Shown: piece after piece, positions 19,701 through 31,866 of the stretch
Numbering within the stretch: position 1 is the stretch's first letter
Layout: each line of letters starts with the position of its first letter
From: Schistocephalus solidus
Lineage: Eukaryota; Platyhelminthes; Cestoda; Diphyllobothriidea; Diphyllobothriidae
Length of the DNA: 64,000 bases
Reading direction: 5' to 3'
Assembly (NCBI GenBank): GCA_017591395.1
Contig: WEDG01001085.1
Span: 226,501-290,500 of the forward strand
Position numbers and translations under genes: made by a program
The notes under the pieces: model-generated
Database searches by the model: none
Told to the model about the DNA's origin: nothing
Seen by the model: only the letters and a program-made list of their open reading frames with translations

Positions 19701-22700
19701 TTGGCGCGTGAGTTGTTTTCAAAAACAACAAACTTCTAATAGGGCTGCTTTACTTGGTTTACCTATCTTCCTTCCACCCGGGATGGATTTTTGTGCCGAG
19801 GCTTGATACGTTGGTAGTAATTCATCATTATGATCCTCACATTTGAGAAGAAGTAAACGCGATCGCTGTAAAAAGTTTTTTATTCGCCTGACGTTCCTGA
19901 TTTGTGCTCGAACTCGTCATCAGAGACGGCATCAGCTGCTCATGGATTCGACCATGAATCTGGAACGTTAGGCGGATAAAGTTCTTGTCCTAGCGATAGT
20001 GCCCACGTATTCTGAAATGCTTTATGTGACTCGAATTTCCGTTTATATCCGTAACCCTCACATTAATCACACCTGGAAACTGACAGTACGGATTTGTTCA
20101 GCACTGCTGTACTGCAGTGCGATTACCACTGGCAGGAATCGTGACTTGTTAGATTCTGTCGTTATTGTCGGTCATTGTCATAGAGTGCCGTGTCCGTTTG
20201 AATATCCTGATTCTAATTGGTGTCTTTTTGCGGAGAGTTTCGAGAAAATGTTGCTCTCTTGCGTACCCACAGAGAAAGCTGTATTTTCGGCAGGCAAGAG
20301 CGAGTCAAAAAGCGTGTCTATGCGTGTTTATGCATGTTTCCTGAGTTTTGTTTAGTTGTGCTCGCTGACGATTTGTTTACGCTGTATGCTGCCTTACCCT
20401 CGCAGATGCGTAAGTGACGCATTCGCCTAAGCCTGTGAGTGCGTGGATCAGCCGCAGTCAATGTACCGACGCACACCTTAACGGTTTCTCGCGGCCTCTA
20501 ACGTACTGTAGGATTGACATCTTAGAGGGGGGACAAACCAGGTATGCCGATGTACGCATGGACCATCGAATTAAAGGAAGGAGCATTGCCCGCTCCTGTC
20601 CCTTTCTCACCCTGCGGTCGATGTTTTGCCTCTTTTATAGCACCAAGCCGGCGTTACAAGGCGTGTTGACCTGATAATTGCAGTTAAAACAGTCTTGAAT
20701 AGACAGGGAACCTTTTGCGGGCGCTCGTATATTGTTACTGCCAGCGCGCCATTAGTTGGTTAAATAACCCATTCTCAGACACCTCCGCCGAATCAGCCTT
20801 CACTCAAGGTCCTTTCCAAGTTTTGGATTTAGCTGCGTGTTGATCGTTTGTTGGGCCCCAAAAATGTTGTGCAATTGTGGGCAGGACATATTCTGCCACA
20901 GGACTTTGCCATTAAGCCGTAAGTCAGCTGAGTGCCCGAGTCTGTGACGGGCTCGCTTGAATTATAAGGCAATAGTTCGTGACTGTGAGGGGCACTTCAC
21001 AGTATTTTAGCCAGCACGACTGGGGTTGGGCTGGTCACAGTATGAAGCCATGTACTCGCGACCGGCCCCACCCCCTTAACTAACCGGGTTTCGAGCGAAG
21101 GACGCTGAACGAGCACAACGTCTTCTGCCAGGTTTTCATCTTGCCCTTCCGGTTTTTGCCCAATTTTATAGGAGTAGTCAGTCTAGTCGGAGGTCACGGA
21201 GAAGCTCTGCCCTGGCGCCACCGTCATCGGACCGCGTGCTGAGACCAAGGCCCAATCGGCAGGTACTTTGTTTCCCTCTTTTCTTTCTGATGTGCTTCGG
21301 CCATTGGCACCGATTTCATGTGCCAGGTATATGTTTGCTTGTCTCACTCCTACTGACGCAGATAGAAGAGAAAGCGCTTACGTGCTTATATGGACATTGT
21401 CGACTTTTCAACCGAAATGCTACCCAAAGATCGTGGTACGTGAAGAAAGCCAAAATGCGTGTCAAAAGCTAGTCAAACGCAAATTGTTAGTATAAATGTT
21501 TTATTTCGCCTCGACGAACTAGTCCTTTAGAGAAGTTAGAATACGAAGTCTCTGTGCTTGGCCATAGATGTGGCACAGATCACGTCGCTTCGACGCCGCT
21601 AGTTCTCTACGGATCTGGTGTTTCTCATTCTCGGTCATCTGACCTGCCAACAGCTGCCTGATCGTTGGAGAGTGCCGCCGAACTGTGTCGTTAATTAGAC
21701 AGGGACTGATCAGTTCGCTTTGATAGATCAGTTACCTTGTATACTTCTAGGCCTCAGACGTGGCCACTTTTCGATCACTTACAACCAGCAGAAAACGTAA
21801 CTCTAATTTTGACAACGGATATTTTGTCCTAAATGAAGATTTTGCACTTTGTCCTCCCCCGATTTTCATTTGGAGTCGAGTTACTGAAGAACCCAGTACT
21901 TCCTCAACAGCGGGACAGGTGTTACTCATCGGCACGATGTCTCTTCAGTATATTTTGGCGAGTCCAACTCTGTACAGTTACTCTGCCAGTCATCAGTGCG
22001 TGGGCTATGAACGAAGCCAAACACCTTTACCCCCAGCTATACTTCATTGCAAACAAAACAACCTTTTAAGTTATCTTAATCGGCAATAACTTTTCTGTTA
22101 CGCTGCTGAAACATTTGTTCAGAATGAACGGATCCCTCCTCTGAGAAGAGACCTGCAACCATCTGAGTTGGAGGGAGTCAAACAACTCATGCTTTTTACC
22201 CTGCTAGTTTACTTTCGACTGAGGTAATAGCCTGGTTCTGTTCCTCCCATTGCACTTGCTTCCCGCATCAGCAGTGTTTCTAACGACAAAAATCCGCGCA
22301 TTTCAGACCTGTTCCATATCCATCTTTCCACCTCCTTCTGTCAACTACTATCTCACAATTCAGAAGATCTATGGTGTCTGTTTTCGCTGTTGCCCTAGTC
22401 TTCTACGCCTATCTCAGGCGAACATGCAACTGGCGATGACAGTCAAATACGCCGACGAGGCGAAACTACACTGCAGGACCTGGCATTACCATGTCAGTGG
22501 GCCTGCTCAGTGCTTCGTGATAGCGAAGTGACTTAAATTTCACTCATTCTACCCATCCATCGCCATCCTTCTCGACTTAAGCCTGTCATCGGAACAGTGT
22601 GGGTGTGGAAAGGCGTAGACTGAGGTAGATAAACCCCAATTTCCGGTAGGGATCGTTTGTATGCCCCTCCCCACCGCCAAACAGACAGAGGTTAGGTTTA

Positions 22701-25700
22701 AGGTAGAGTTAGGGTTAGAGGTTGGGTTGTGGTTAGGGTTAGGATTACAGTTTGGGTTAGGGCACGGGATTAGCTACTCCTCTTACGACTTAGCGCCGTG
22801 TTACCTGTATGACCGGGTGGAACCTTCCTTCTTCTTCTCCTGGGATGGGGGAGCAGCTAAGTGATTGAAATCTCAGGTTTATCGTACTACAACCTTATTC
22901 AATAGCAGGTTTGAACTTCACCCTTAGGGCAGTGTAGATTCTTGTCGATTCCAATAACTGGTTTTTTGCTTTGAGGATAGACAATCCACCCAGAGACTCG
23001 CTTACTTGTTTGCTAACCCCCCGCCCCCCCCCCTCAGCCTGTTTTGCGTCCACTCTCCATTTTTCGTCTCCCTCAGAAAGTTGATTACCTCGCCAGAGAA
23101 CAACGCAATACTAATTACTCGCGAGTGGACTTGGGTGAAGAGCACTCCTCAGCACGACATCGCGAGAGCGGAGAGATTGCGGATCAGACTCTAGCCGCAG
23201 GGACTGCCCCCGCGACTCCCATTGTACGGGCCGCGACTACGGTCGCACCGACAGTGGACGGTGACCGATACTCAACCAGACGGAAGACATCGGCGGCGGC
23301 TGAGGAAAGCACCACTGTCTACAGGGGACGGCGTCTTTCCACAACCACGACTGCCCATGAGCACCGCCTGGATGCCGGTGATCGACCGCAGCAGCCTGCC
23401 TACGTGTCGGCATCCAGTACTTGGGGCCAGCGCTTGCAGACACTATGGCGACCAACTACGGGTGACGAGGGCGCCGTCTACTCAAGGTGCGCATACCATT
23501 TCTGTGAAAAAACATGATACTGCTGGCCAAAATGTTGTAAGCCGATTTGTGCAGCAGATGTTTTTTCACTAACTTTTTCATCAGAATGATGACAGTGAAC
23601 CAATGATTTCCAGATAAGCCTATCGACAAGAGTAAGCGAGACTCACGTTCTAATTGTCAGGTGACTATTGCCGGCAAAGACAAGGGCGACTGGAATGGCT
23701 ATTTCTGGCTTATTAGCCGTCATCAGCCAGTCAAACCCAACCCCAAGTAGTGCACCACCCGAGGATCGAACCCGCGACTCGTTGAACAGAAGTCCAACGC
23801 TCTAACCATTGAACCGCGGGCTCGTTGTCTTGCCGTTCAACAACGAATGCAAGTCAATATTCCCGATCTAAACTGACAAGGCAACGAGGCCGTGGCTCAA
23901 TGGTTAGAGCGTTGGAATTCTGATCAACAGGTCGCGGGTTCGAGTTTCGGGTAGGGAACACCACCTGGAGTTTGGTATAACTGTCTGATGACGGCTAATG
24001 AGCCAGAAAAGGCCATTTTAGTCTTTGCTGGCTCTAGCGAGGCTTGAGATTGAGCCTTAAGGCAGAGCGGAGTGAGTTCCTTTGGTGATCGTTGAGTGTT
24101 CATCAACGAATATAAGTTGGAATTGTCCTTTTCGGCTATCCGGCCGTCAGCCGTCATACCGCAGCCCTAGGCCGGAAAAAATCGAAACTATGAACGCCTT
24201 TTTGGGTGTCCAGCCTCTATGGGCAGTCTTCACGTGTACAGTAGATTGCCTAACTCATGAAATGTCTATATCAGAATTTGAGCTAGTAGGAGGGCAGGCA
24301 TTTTAAGGTGTTAGTTCTGTTTTTTGTATTAACTTGATGCACAAAAAGCTGTTTAATAATAAAGAGATAACTTCAGATCAGTTTATTCGTGGGAAAACGG
24401 GGCTAAATGGGGCAAAATCCGACCTTTCTTGCTATCCAGGAATTTTCCTAAGCTATTACAAGCTACAGGTCAAAAATATTTGCTTTTGTGCACAGTAATA
24501 TTAATGAACAATTATATAAGCTGGACAAATTTAGAATATATCCCTTCGGAGAACGGAAAATTTTGTTTTGTTTTCACAAAAATCAGGTTAATGCAAGTTT
24601 TAGAGCTTACATTTTGTCGGAAAAATTGATGACGTATTTAGTTGAAAAATCAATTTTCGTAAAGTTATGAGGTTTTGTACCAAAAAAACGCTTTAATAAA
24701 CTTTTGTGAACGTACTTTGTTTTACCACACTGATAGTTAGGATCTTAAACGCGCATATATAGGAGACGCGATGATACACCGCGACTTTTCGCTGTCACGG
24801 CGTACGCGAAGCCTGCAAAGACAATTTCGGTATGCAGTTGGCTATAAATGAATAAGGAAACTCAGAACGGGACAGGCAGAATATTCACATTTTATCGCAA
24901 AATCTTAGTATATATTCGACCACTCTCTTGCGTGTTTGAAAGCTTAGAACTAGACTGAGAAGTAAGCAAAGATATCGAAAAACGCCCTTATAGAAAGAGA
25001 AAAGATATTTCTTTAATTTTCAACAGAAATTGTATCCCTACTTTTCAATGAAGTCGAAAATTTGGTCAAACGGTCCCAGTTTTTTTGAACATGTGAGCTT
25101 ATGAAATATTATATTCCTGTAATTTCCCTATCGGCGCAATGAAGCGAAAATCTGCTTGCCTTGGTCAAACGCATCTAAGACAATGTACAAACGGAAGAAA
25201 CTACCAATTCTTGTGAAACGGTGTTGGAATATACACTTTCGTGTTAGGCTGCTTGATGATAGCCATAATTTACGTTGCGCTTAATCTAGAGGAATATGTA
25301 TGTCCAAAACTCTGAAAAAGACTATTTTCAAAAGGAATTCGGCTTTTCTGCTTTATTCACTCGTTTAATTGCATGGACAGGTTTCCAATACATTTACAAC
25401 TTCAGTTCACTCAACTAGGTCATTTTCTCACATTTTCATAATCTGTACCCATTCTAAAAAAATTAGTATTTCTAGACCATTTAATATTTATTTGTAGACC
25501 ACAAAAAGCCTTATTTTTCCTAACGATCGGTTCTTTATTGATGTAAATTTTGGTGTACGCAGTGTGCGCTGATTACGCGTAATGGGCCGTAACTCATGAA
25601 ATCCATCAGATTTCATAAGTTAGGACAGCTACTGTATATTAAGACTCGCTTGAAAATCACTTTTACTGTTGTATGCTTATAATGCCACCCCTCTTTGTCT

Positions 25701-27439
25701 TAAGACTGATTCAGGGACCCCACAGTGTGACCGCATTCAAGAGCTCTAGATCTGGCTTCGGTTTTATTGTTCTGATTATGTGTGAATTAATTCACTTGAA
25801 CTAAAGTACCACGGATTTATGTTCCGAACACTACTCGGTGTTTTATTAATTTTGACTAATTTTTGCCTTTTATTTATGCTCTTGTTGAATTTTACCAAAT
25901 GGCCTCGTATTGCTGCTTATACTGTGTCATTATTAATGACATCTCTGGTTGCAATTTTGCTCCATTTTTTTCAAACCTGACAGTTGTTACGTTTTCGGAA
26001 ATGATTGTTTAATGTATTTATTCCGATGCAGACGCGATGAAACTTCTGGATCAGCAAGTTCTCAACGTAATTGGGTCGTTTCAAACATGTTCGGTAAGAA
26101 AAAAACTTTTTACTTAAAATATGAGCTCTGATTTAAATTTCATGAATAACCGAGTTTAGACGGAAAAGCAAAAGGTAACAGAAGTTTCCTGTTCTTGCTT
26201 TTTCACCGTCGTCAGATGGCACCAGAAACGTCTTTTGTTTTCCGCGGAATCCGTCCCAGGTTCACGGAGAAACCGAGGCCCAATGGGGAGTGGAACATGG
26301 TATGAGACAGATGCTGCGCAAGTCTCCTCTCACTGTAATCGAACGCAAGTCACCGTCCCTACAACATAATGCTGTGGAGTACACCGTGAACATAATTGAA
26401 TTCGACGTTTGAACTGATAGGTCAATAGAGGCGTTGGTTGCTGACTCGGTGGTTAGATCACGAGTTTTTTGTTAGGCTGGTGGAATGCCTGTTCAAATTT
26501 GAATTTGCCTAACACCGAAGTATCGAACACTCATTTACCTTGTATTCAGTGCTATTTCACCGACTAGTGATTCTTAGGGGCAATTGCTTCTGAGCTTCTT
26601 TTTTTACTGTCACGTGATTTAAGTAGTTATTTTGTTCGGTCGATTCTTGAGGATTTTTGTCACATTTGTGAAGGCTAGTTCCACGAAATCACAATTTAGT
26701 TCACATCCTGGTGAGCAAATATCCACGTGTCGATTTATGCTCTTTCGTACCCGCGATACTGAACTCTGACTGCCTCCGCCGCGTCCTGCGTCTACCTGCG
26801 GAAAAAATATTAGTAAGAAAATATTATTTTATGATCGACCAGCAAAAGGTACAGTTATACTTTAAATCCTGTTCTTCCATTGAAGGCCTCGGCGATCCTT
26901 CCCGCAAAGGCGTTGAACGGTCATCTGTTGAGGAGCCCGTTCCCATGACCTCAACGATGACTACTGCTCACTCTACTGTGCGTTCTCCAACAGCCTTCCA
27001 TACCGAAGGGCATCTCACCGGAGACAATGAAGATCGCATTCGCAGTGGTGGCAATATCCACTGGTTTACTACTGGCATATCCTCCTTCATCCTCAATATT
27101 TTTGCTGTTGTCTTTGTGATTGCTTACTGCCTTTGGCAGTGCGTAGTGTCCGCCTGCAGAACTCTGAATAAACTGAAAAACCGGTTTGTTTCGTCGTGCC
27201 TGGCCATTGTTCATCTATTCCGTCCGACCTCAGCTGCCGCTTCTTCGGTCTCATCTGCCCGGCTTTCAAGCTCTCGTTTTGCGCCCTCAGAAAACATATA
27301 TTCTAGCACCTACCGTTCCATGGGTCATAGGTAAGCATCGAACAACATACCAACTGACACGCATGTTTTTGATTTTCGCCTACCATTCCATCAGAGTTGA
27401 ACTCATTGATGCTGCTGGCGATTACTCCTCCTGCTCATC

Positions 27440-27505
<66 letters not shown>

Positions 27506-30500
27506 ATACTACTACTGTTTTGAGCACCATTATTATTGCTATTTCTACAATTGCGAGCACTATTAATACTACTAGAGCGAAAGAGAGAGAGGTACGCTTT
27601 ATTTTGAAAATATCGTTCCAAATTTTTTTCAGCAAAAACCATCCATTCACCTTACAAACTCTTTCTTTTACTAAGCAAGCCTAATAATTCCTCATCCTGC
27701 TGTTTTTATTTTTCATACTGAGTAGTTATCAGGCACCTTATCGCCAGTTATTATTGGAGCCGCCTATGTCTTTTCCTCTTCAGAAGAACTTCATATTTGG
27801 AATCCGACTCATCAACCAAGAAGTTGAAAAAGCCTGTTGGTGGCACCGTTTGCTGTGGTCGTCGTTCCTGCTGCCTACTTTTTTGGCTTCCACTTCTACT
27901 GGCATTTCTGCTGCTCATCGCCTTCCTTTTGCGACCCACCAGTGGTAGGTGCACTTATTACCTCCTGCTTTTTCCTGCCGAGTTAAATGCACGGCTATCC
28001 TATCTTGTTTTTCGAATTTTGGTTCCGAGATCCACCATTTTGCCCCCGGCGCGGACACCATCTCTAGCCGTCGTCATGGTAAACCTCCCCACGTATTTTA
28101 TGTTGTTTTAGAAGCGCTGGCATTTCCCTTGTCCAGATTTTGTGAAATGTGCTCTTTAAGTAGTACAATAGGACAATCACAACTGTGTAGTTTACTGGGG
28201 TATTGTGGTTTTGGTATTTTGGTTCGGTTTTGGTTTTTTGAGATTGCTCTTCCTCCCTCCTGATAGCCATAAATTGATAATGGAGATGTTGGGCCTCGTG
28301 TACTTTTTCCTCCAGTCTGCTGCCATGCGTCTGAATCCGTTTGAAGAGCGTTCTCACACCGCTTTGTTTTTGAGCCATCGGATGGTTGCTGTGAAAACTG
28401 GGAATTTATGCAGTGTTGGTCGCCTTCCTGTAAACCGTCGTCTCAATTTCACCGTTAGAACTTCACTTGACGAGGACGTCAAGGAAAGGCAGCTGTGTGT
28501 CATGTCGCTTTCCCGCTGCCCGCAATTACTAAGTACTGTGTTAGCTTAGAGCGAGGGTTTAATTTAAATTTGCGATCACCCTAACGCCAACTCTGAAATA
28601 TACTTAAAAATTTGCTGTTCTGGCGGTGCTGGGCACCACGGACGAATAGATATTTCCAATTACCTTGCAGTGTAGCCGAAGTCTACACCTTTTTCAATGG
28701 TGGATGTGCAGCGACGCCGGAATAGGTCACATGCAACCGCATGCTCTGCTAGCTTTGTTTATGACTCCAATAGGCTACTGCTCGTCTTAGAAACAGGATT
28801 CATTTGACTAGAATGGGCGCATTGTGGGTTGTTTTGGTTTTAGTATGAACTGCATCATCCGGAAGATACAATTATATCTTCGAGTCCACTCTTTACTCGC
28901 CTGTATGTGTGCATTATGCTGGAGCTTTTTCTATCACACAATCAAGTGGTAAATTTTTCTTTGTCGTCTGTTCGTTGGAGAGTTGCATAGCGTGTAGTCG
29001 AAACCTCCCGTTAAGTTTCTGTCTTTTTTTCGACTTGGACCAAAGTTCTCTCTCAGTACCTAGGGGTTAATGAAGTTTTTGTTGTTAATCGGCAGGCAGT
29101 TCATAGCAGTTTTCTCCGATTACCATTTTTGTTTGATTTTGGGAAGTTTCAAACTGACAAACATGAACCGGCCGTTCTGTGTGACGGTCTTTTTGCAAGT
29201 TCTTCCTCGTAAAACGGTTGTATTCCATCTCTCATCGGTTTGATGACAAGAAAAACAAGGTCTAGGGATGCGGATGCCGCACTTGCGCGTGGCCTCTTTT
29301 ACATACCAACTGCTACCGAATACCGACTTTCGACCATCTTTACCTAGTCTTTTCAGTGAATACCGGTTATGGAGAAATAGAGAGTGAGTTTGAATTCACA
29401 ACCAAGTCACGTCAGTTCTTCTGGGCGAGTTGTTCTAATCACCTACTTTGACAAATAAAATATCATGCCGTGGATTTAGATGTCGCGCCTGCGCTCACCG
29501 CTACTTACGCTAAACAACAAAACGTTACAGGTTTATCGCTGATGTGACTATCCCGCTTACTGACAATGTGCATCTGGAAAATGATTAAACTAAGTTCATT
29601 TTGATTGACCACGTGCCGCAATGTGAAATATCTGCCATCTTTTGCTCCGGAACACAAGTGGTCATCTCCAGTGCTATCGGCTCTCAAAATGCAATCTTTT
29701 CACGCGGACTGTCGTTCTTCAGTCGGCAGCTGGAATTCTTGAGCTATCGGTGGCATGCAGTGAATTAAACTCGAAGCACTTCGACTGCCATTTCTGCTTC
29801 CACTCACCCTTTCAACCTATCTATCCACGGTTATGGCATTTCCTCCCTCCCTTCTTGCTGACTAGATGAATTACTGCTCGAGTCCGAGCCTCAGTGGTTC
29901 CTTGGCTTCCTGCCGTCAGATGCCGTCTGTCGCAGAGCCCTTCCACTCCACCTCTATGATCAGAACTCTTTGACTTCAAGAGCCAGCCTCCGACTCCACT
30001 GCCTCCAACAGAAATATGACTCACAGTCTGCCATCTTCATCGCCACACTCCGCTCTTGGTGGTCTTCTTTCAATTGGCCCACTTTGTCATCTCGTGAGTC
30101 CCACCTGTCGTGTGTCTATTTCTTCGGGTCTGTGTCCCCCCCTTAAATATCCTACGTTTGCCTTCCAGATTCTTCCACCTCTCCCCCTATCACACCTGCT
30201 GGTAGTTCAGACGACTTCAACATCCTGAAAGTCTCAGCTGAAGTCCTTGAACTCAGATGTAGGAGCCAAGCTGATTGAAATATCTGCGTAGGTCATCGTT
30301 CCCTTTTTGTATTTGTGCATATAACGGCATATTTCACACATCAAAACCCCTCAGCACACTTTATTCTCCCTCTTCCCACCATCTAGACGCTTAGACAGAA
30401 TTGATCATCAATCTTCGCTCATTACGGACGCCATGGCACGTCTTCGCAGCGAGAGTGAGTCCCGTCTAGCCGAACTCGACTCTCGTACGGGGACCGTGGC

Positions 30501-31806
30501 TGGACAGTCGTCTAGTAACGATAGTCTGTTGGAGTCAGCCGTTGTCCTGTTGAAACAGCAGGTTGCAGTTCTGTCCGCCCAGTTGACGCAGCTGCGAGAA
30601 GGTCGCATGTCAGCCGCGGCTCCGGAAATTGCTCTCGAGGCTATTGTCGACCAACTGGCCAAACAGGCTGTCTTCGTTTCCACCGCCACCCTAGAAAGCA
30701 AGCTGGCCGAGTTGAGGCAGCACATGGCATGGAGCCCGCAGCCCGACAGCAGTAGAACTGTTGCCGAAAACACCGAGTTTGAGACGAAGCTTTCGCGGCT
30801 GTCGGAGGCAGTTACGGAGCTGCAGGCTGCCCTAGTGCAACATCGCTCCGATCTTACCGTCCAGGTGCGTTTGTAGCCCCTCCTTTCCGTTACACGTCCC
30901 TCCTCTTCCTCCTCCTCCCCCCGCCCCATAGCCCTGAACTGCGACACATGAAAGCGTTCTGTCTACTGATTTGTTTCGTTTTTTGACTAGTTGAAACGCT
31001 CGAAGGAGGAGTTGGAGTCCTACAGACGTTCATTGGATAGCCTACTGGCAGAGTCCGAGGAGAAGTCAGAGGGAAGATTGGCCGCCTTAAGGGCCGAACT
31101 TACCATTTCGGCAGAAAAGGCCACTGAAGAGGGCCTTTCCAAGCTGCTGTTACAAGTTGGGTCCATATCAGAAAAGGTAACTGCCATGGAAATTCTGAAT
31201 CAAAATCTGCAGGCAGCCATAGGCGGATTGGAAAACGGTGAGGGCTGCCGAAATTACTCTTCTTCTTATTTTTCCTTTTGTCGTCTAACGTTGTTTGTTT
31301 CTTTGCTTATATTCTTGTAATTTTTGTAGAAGTGGCTTCAGGTGTGGATTCAAATTCGAAGGCCATTAAAGATCTGCAACAGTCCACGTCACAACTTATT
31401 CGAGCAGTTGAAGACGGCCTAAAAACGACCTTTGCACAAGAGTTAACTTCAAACCTACGTGAGGTAAATTCAGTAGTACGGTGTTCTGTGATGTTTGGTC
31501 ACACCACAGCACCTCGAACTAACATCTTTAATCAGGCTTTCTGCACTTGTTTTTATTGCGCTCGTGAACAGAGGTAGACGTGATCACTGGGACAAGAGTC
31601 TATTCGCCTCACATTTTGGATTCCAACTCGAACCCATCTTCAGAGACAGTATCAGATACGGGTGCTACTGATACCGAACCGTCAGGCTAATAAAGTTCTT
31701 GTCCCAGCGATCGTGTCTACTACTTCCCGGAACTCGCATTTTCGGTTGTATTGCCCTCATAAAACCCACCTTCGATTCAACCTCGATTCACATGTTGCTT
31801 CTGTCT

Positions 31807-31866
<60 letters not shown>

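Larger units (their letters stand above)
16786..23076. other. Repeat-filled stretch, presumed SUN-gene intron
   Basis: Outside the repeat entries at 17285-18200, 19205-19350, 19853-20060 and 22680-22772 I see no supported gene. GC-rich blocks at 17500-19700 hold pieces of an inverted repeat. The stretch 20060-22680 shows nothing I can name. Confidence 0.4.

Noticed and set aside
22680..22772. Chromosome end suggested by TTAGGG-like repeats
   Set aside because: Units are irregular, short and internal, with genes and repeats on both sides.
23886..23960. Functional tRNA gene
   Set aside because: A- and B-box are present, but the acceptor stem does not pair, and the sequence continues into a repeated SINE body found elsewhere.
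30408..30947. 179-codon minus-strand open frame
   Set aside because: Antisense shadow of the SUN-gene coiled-coil exon 30387-30864.
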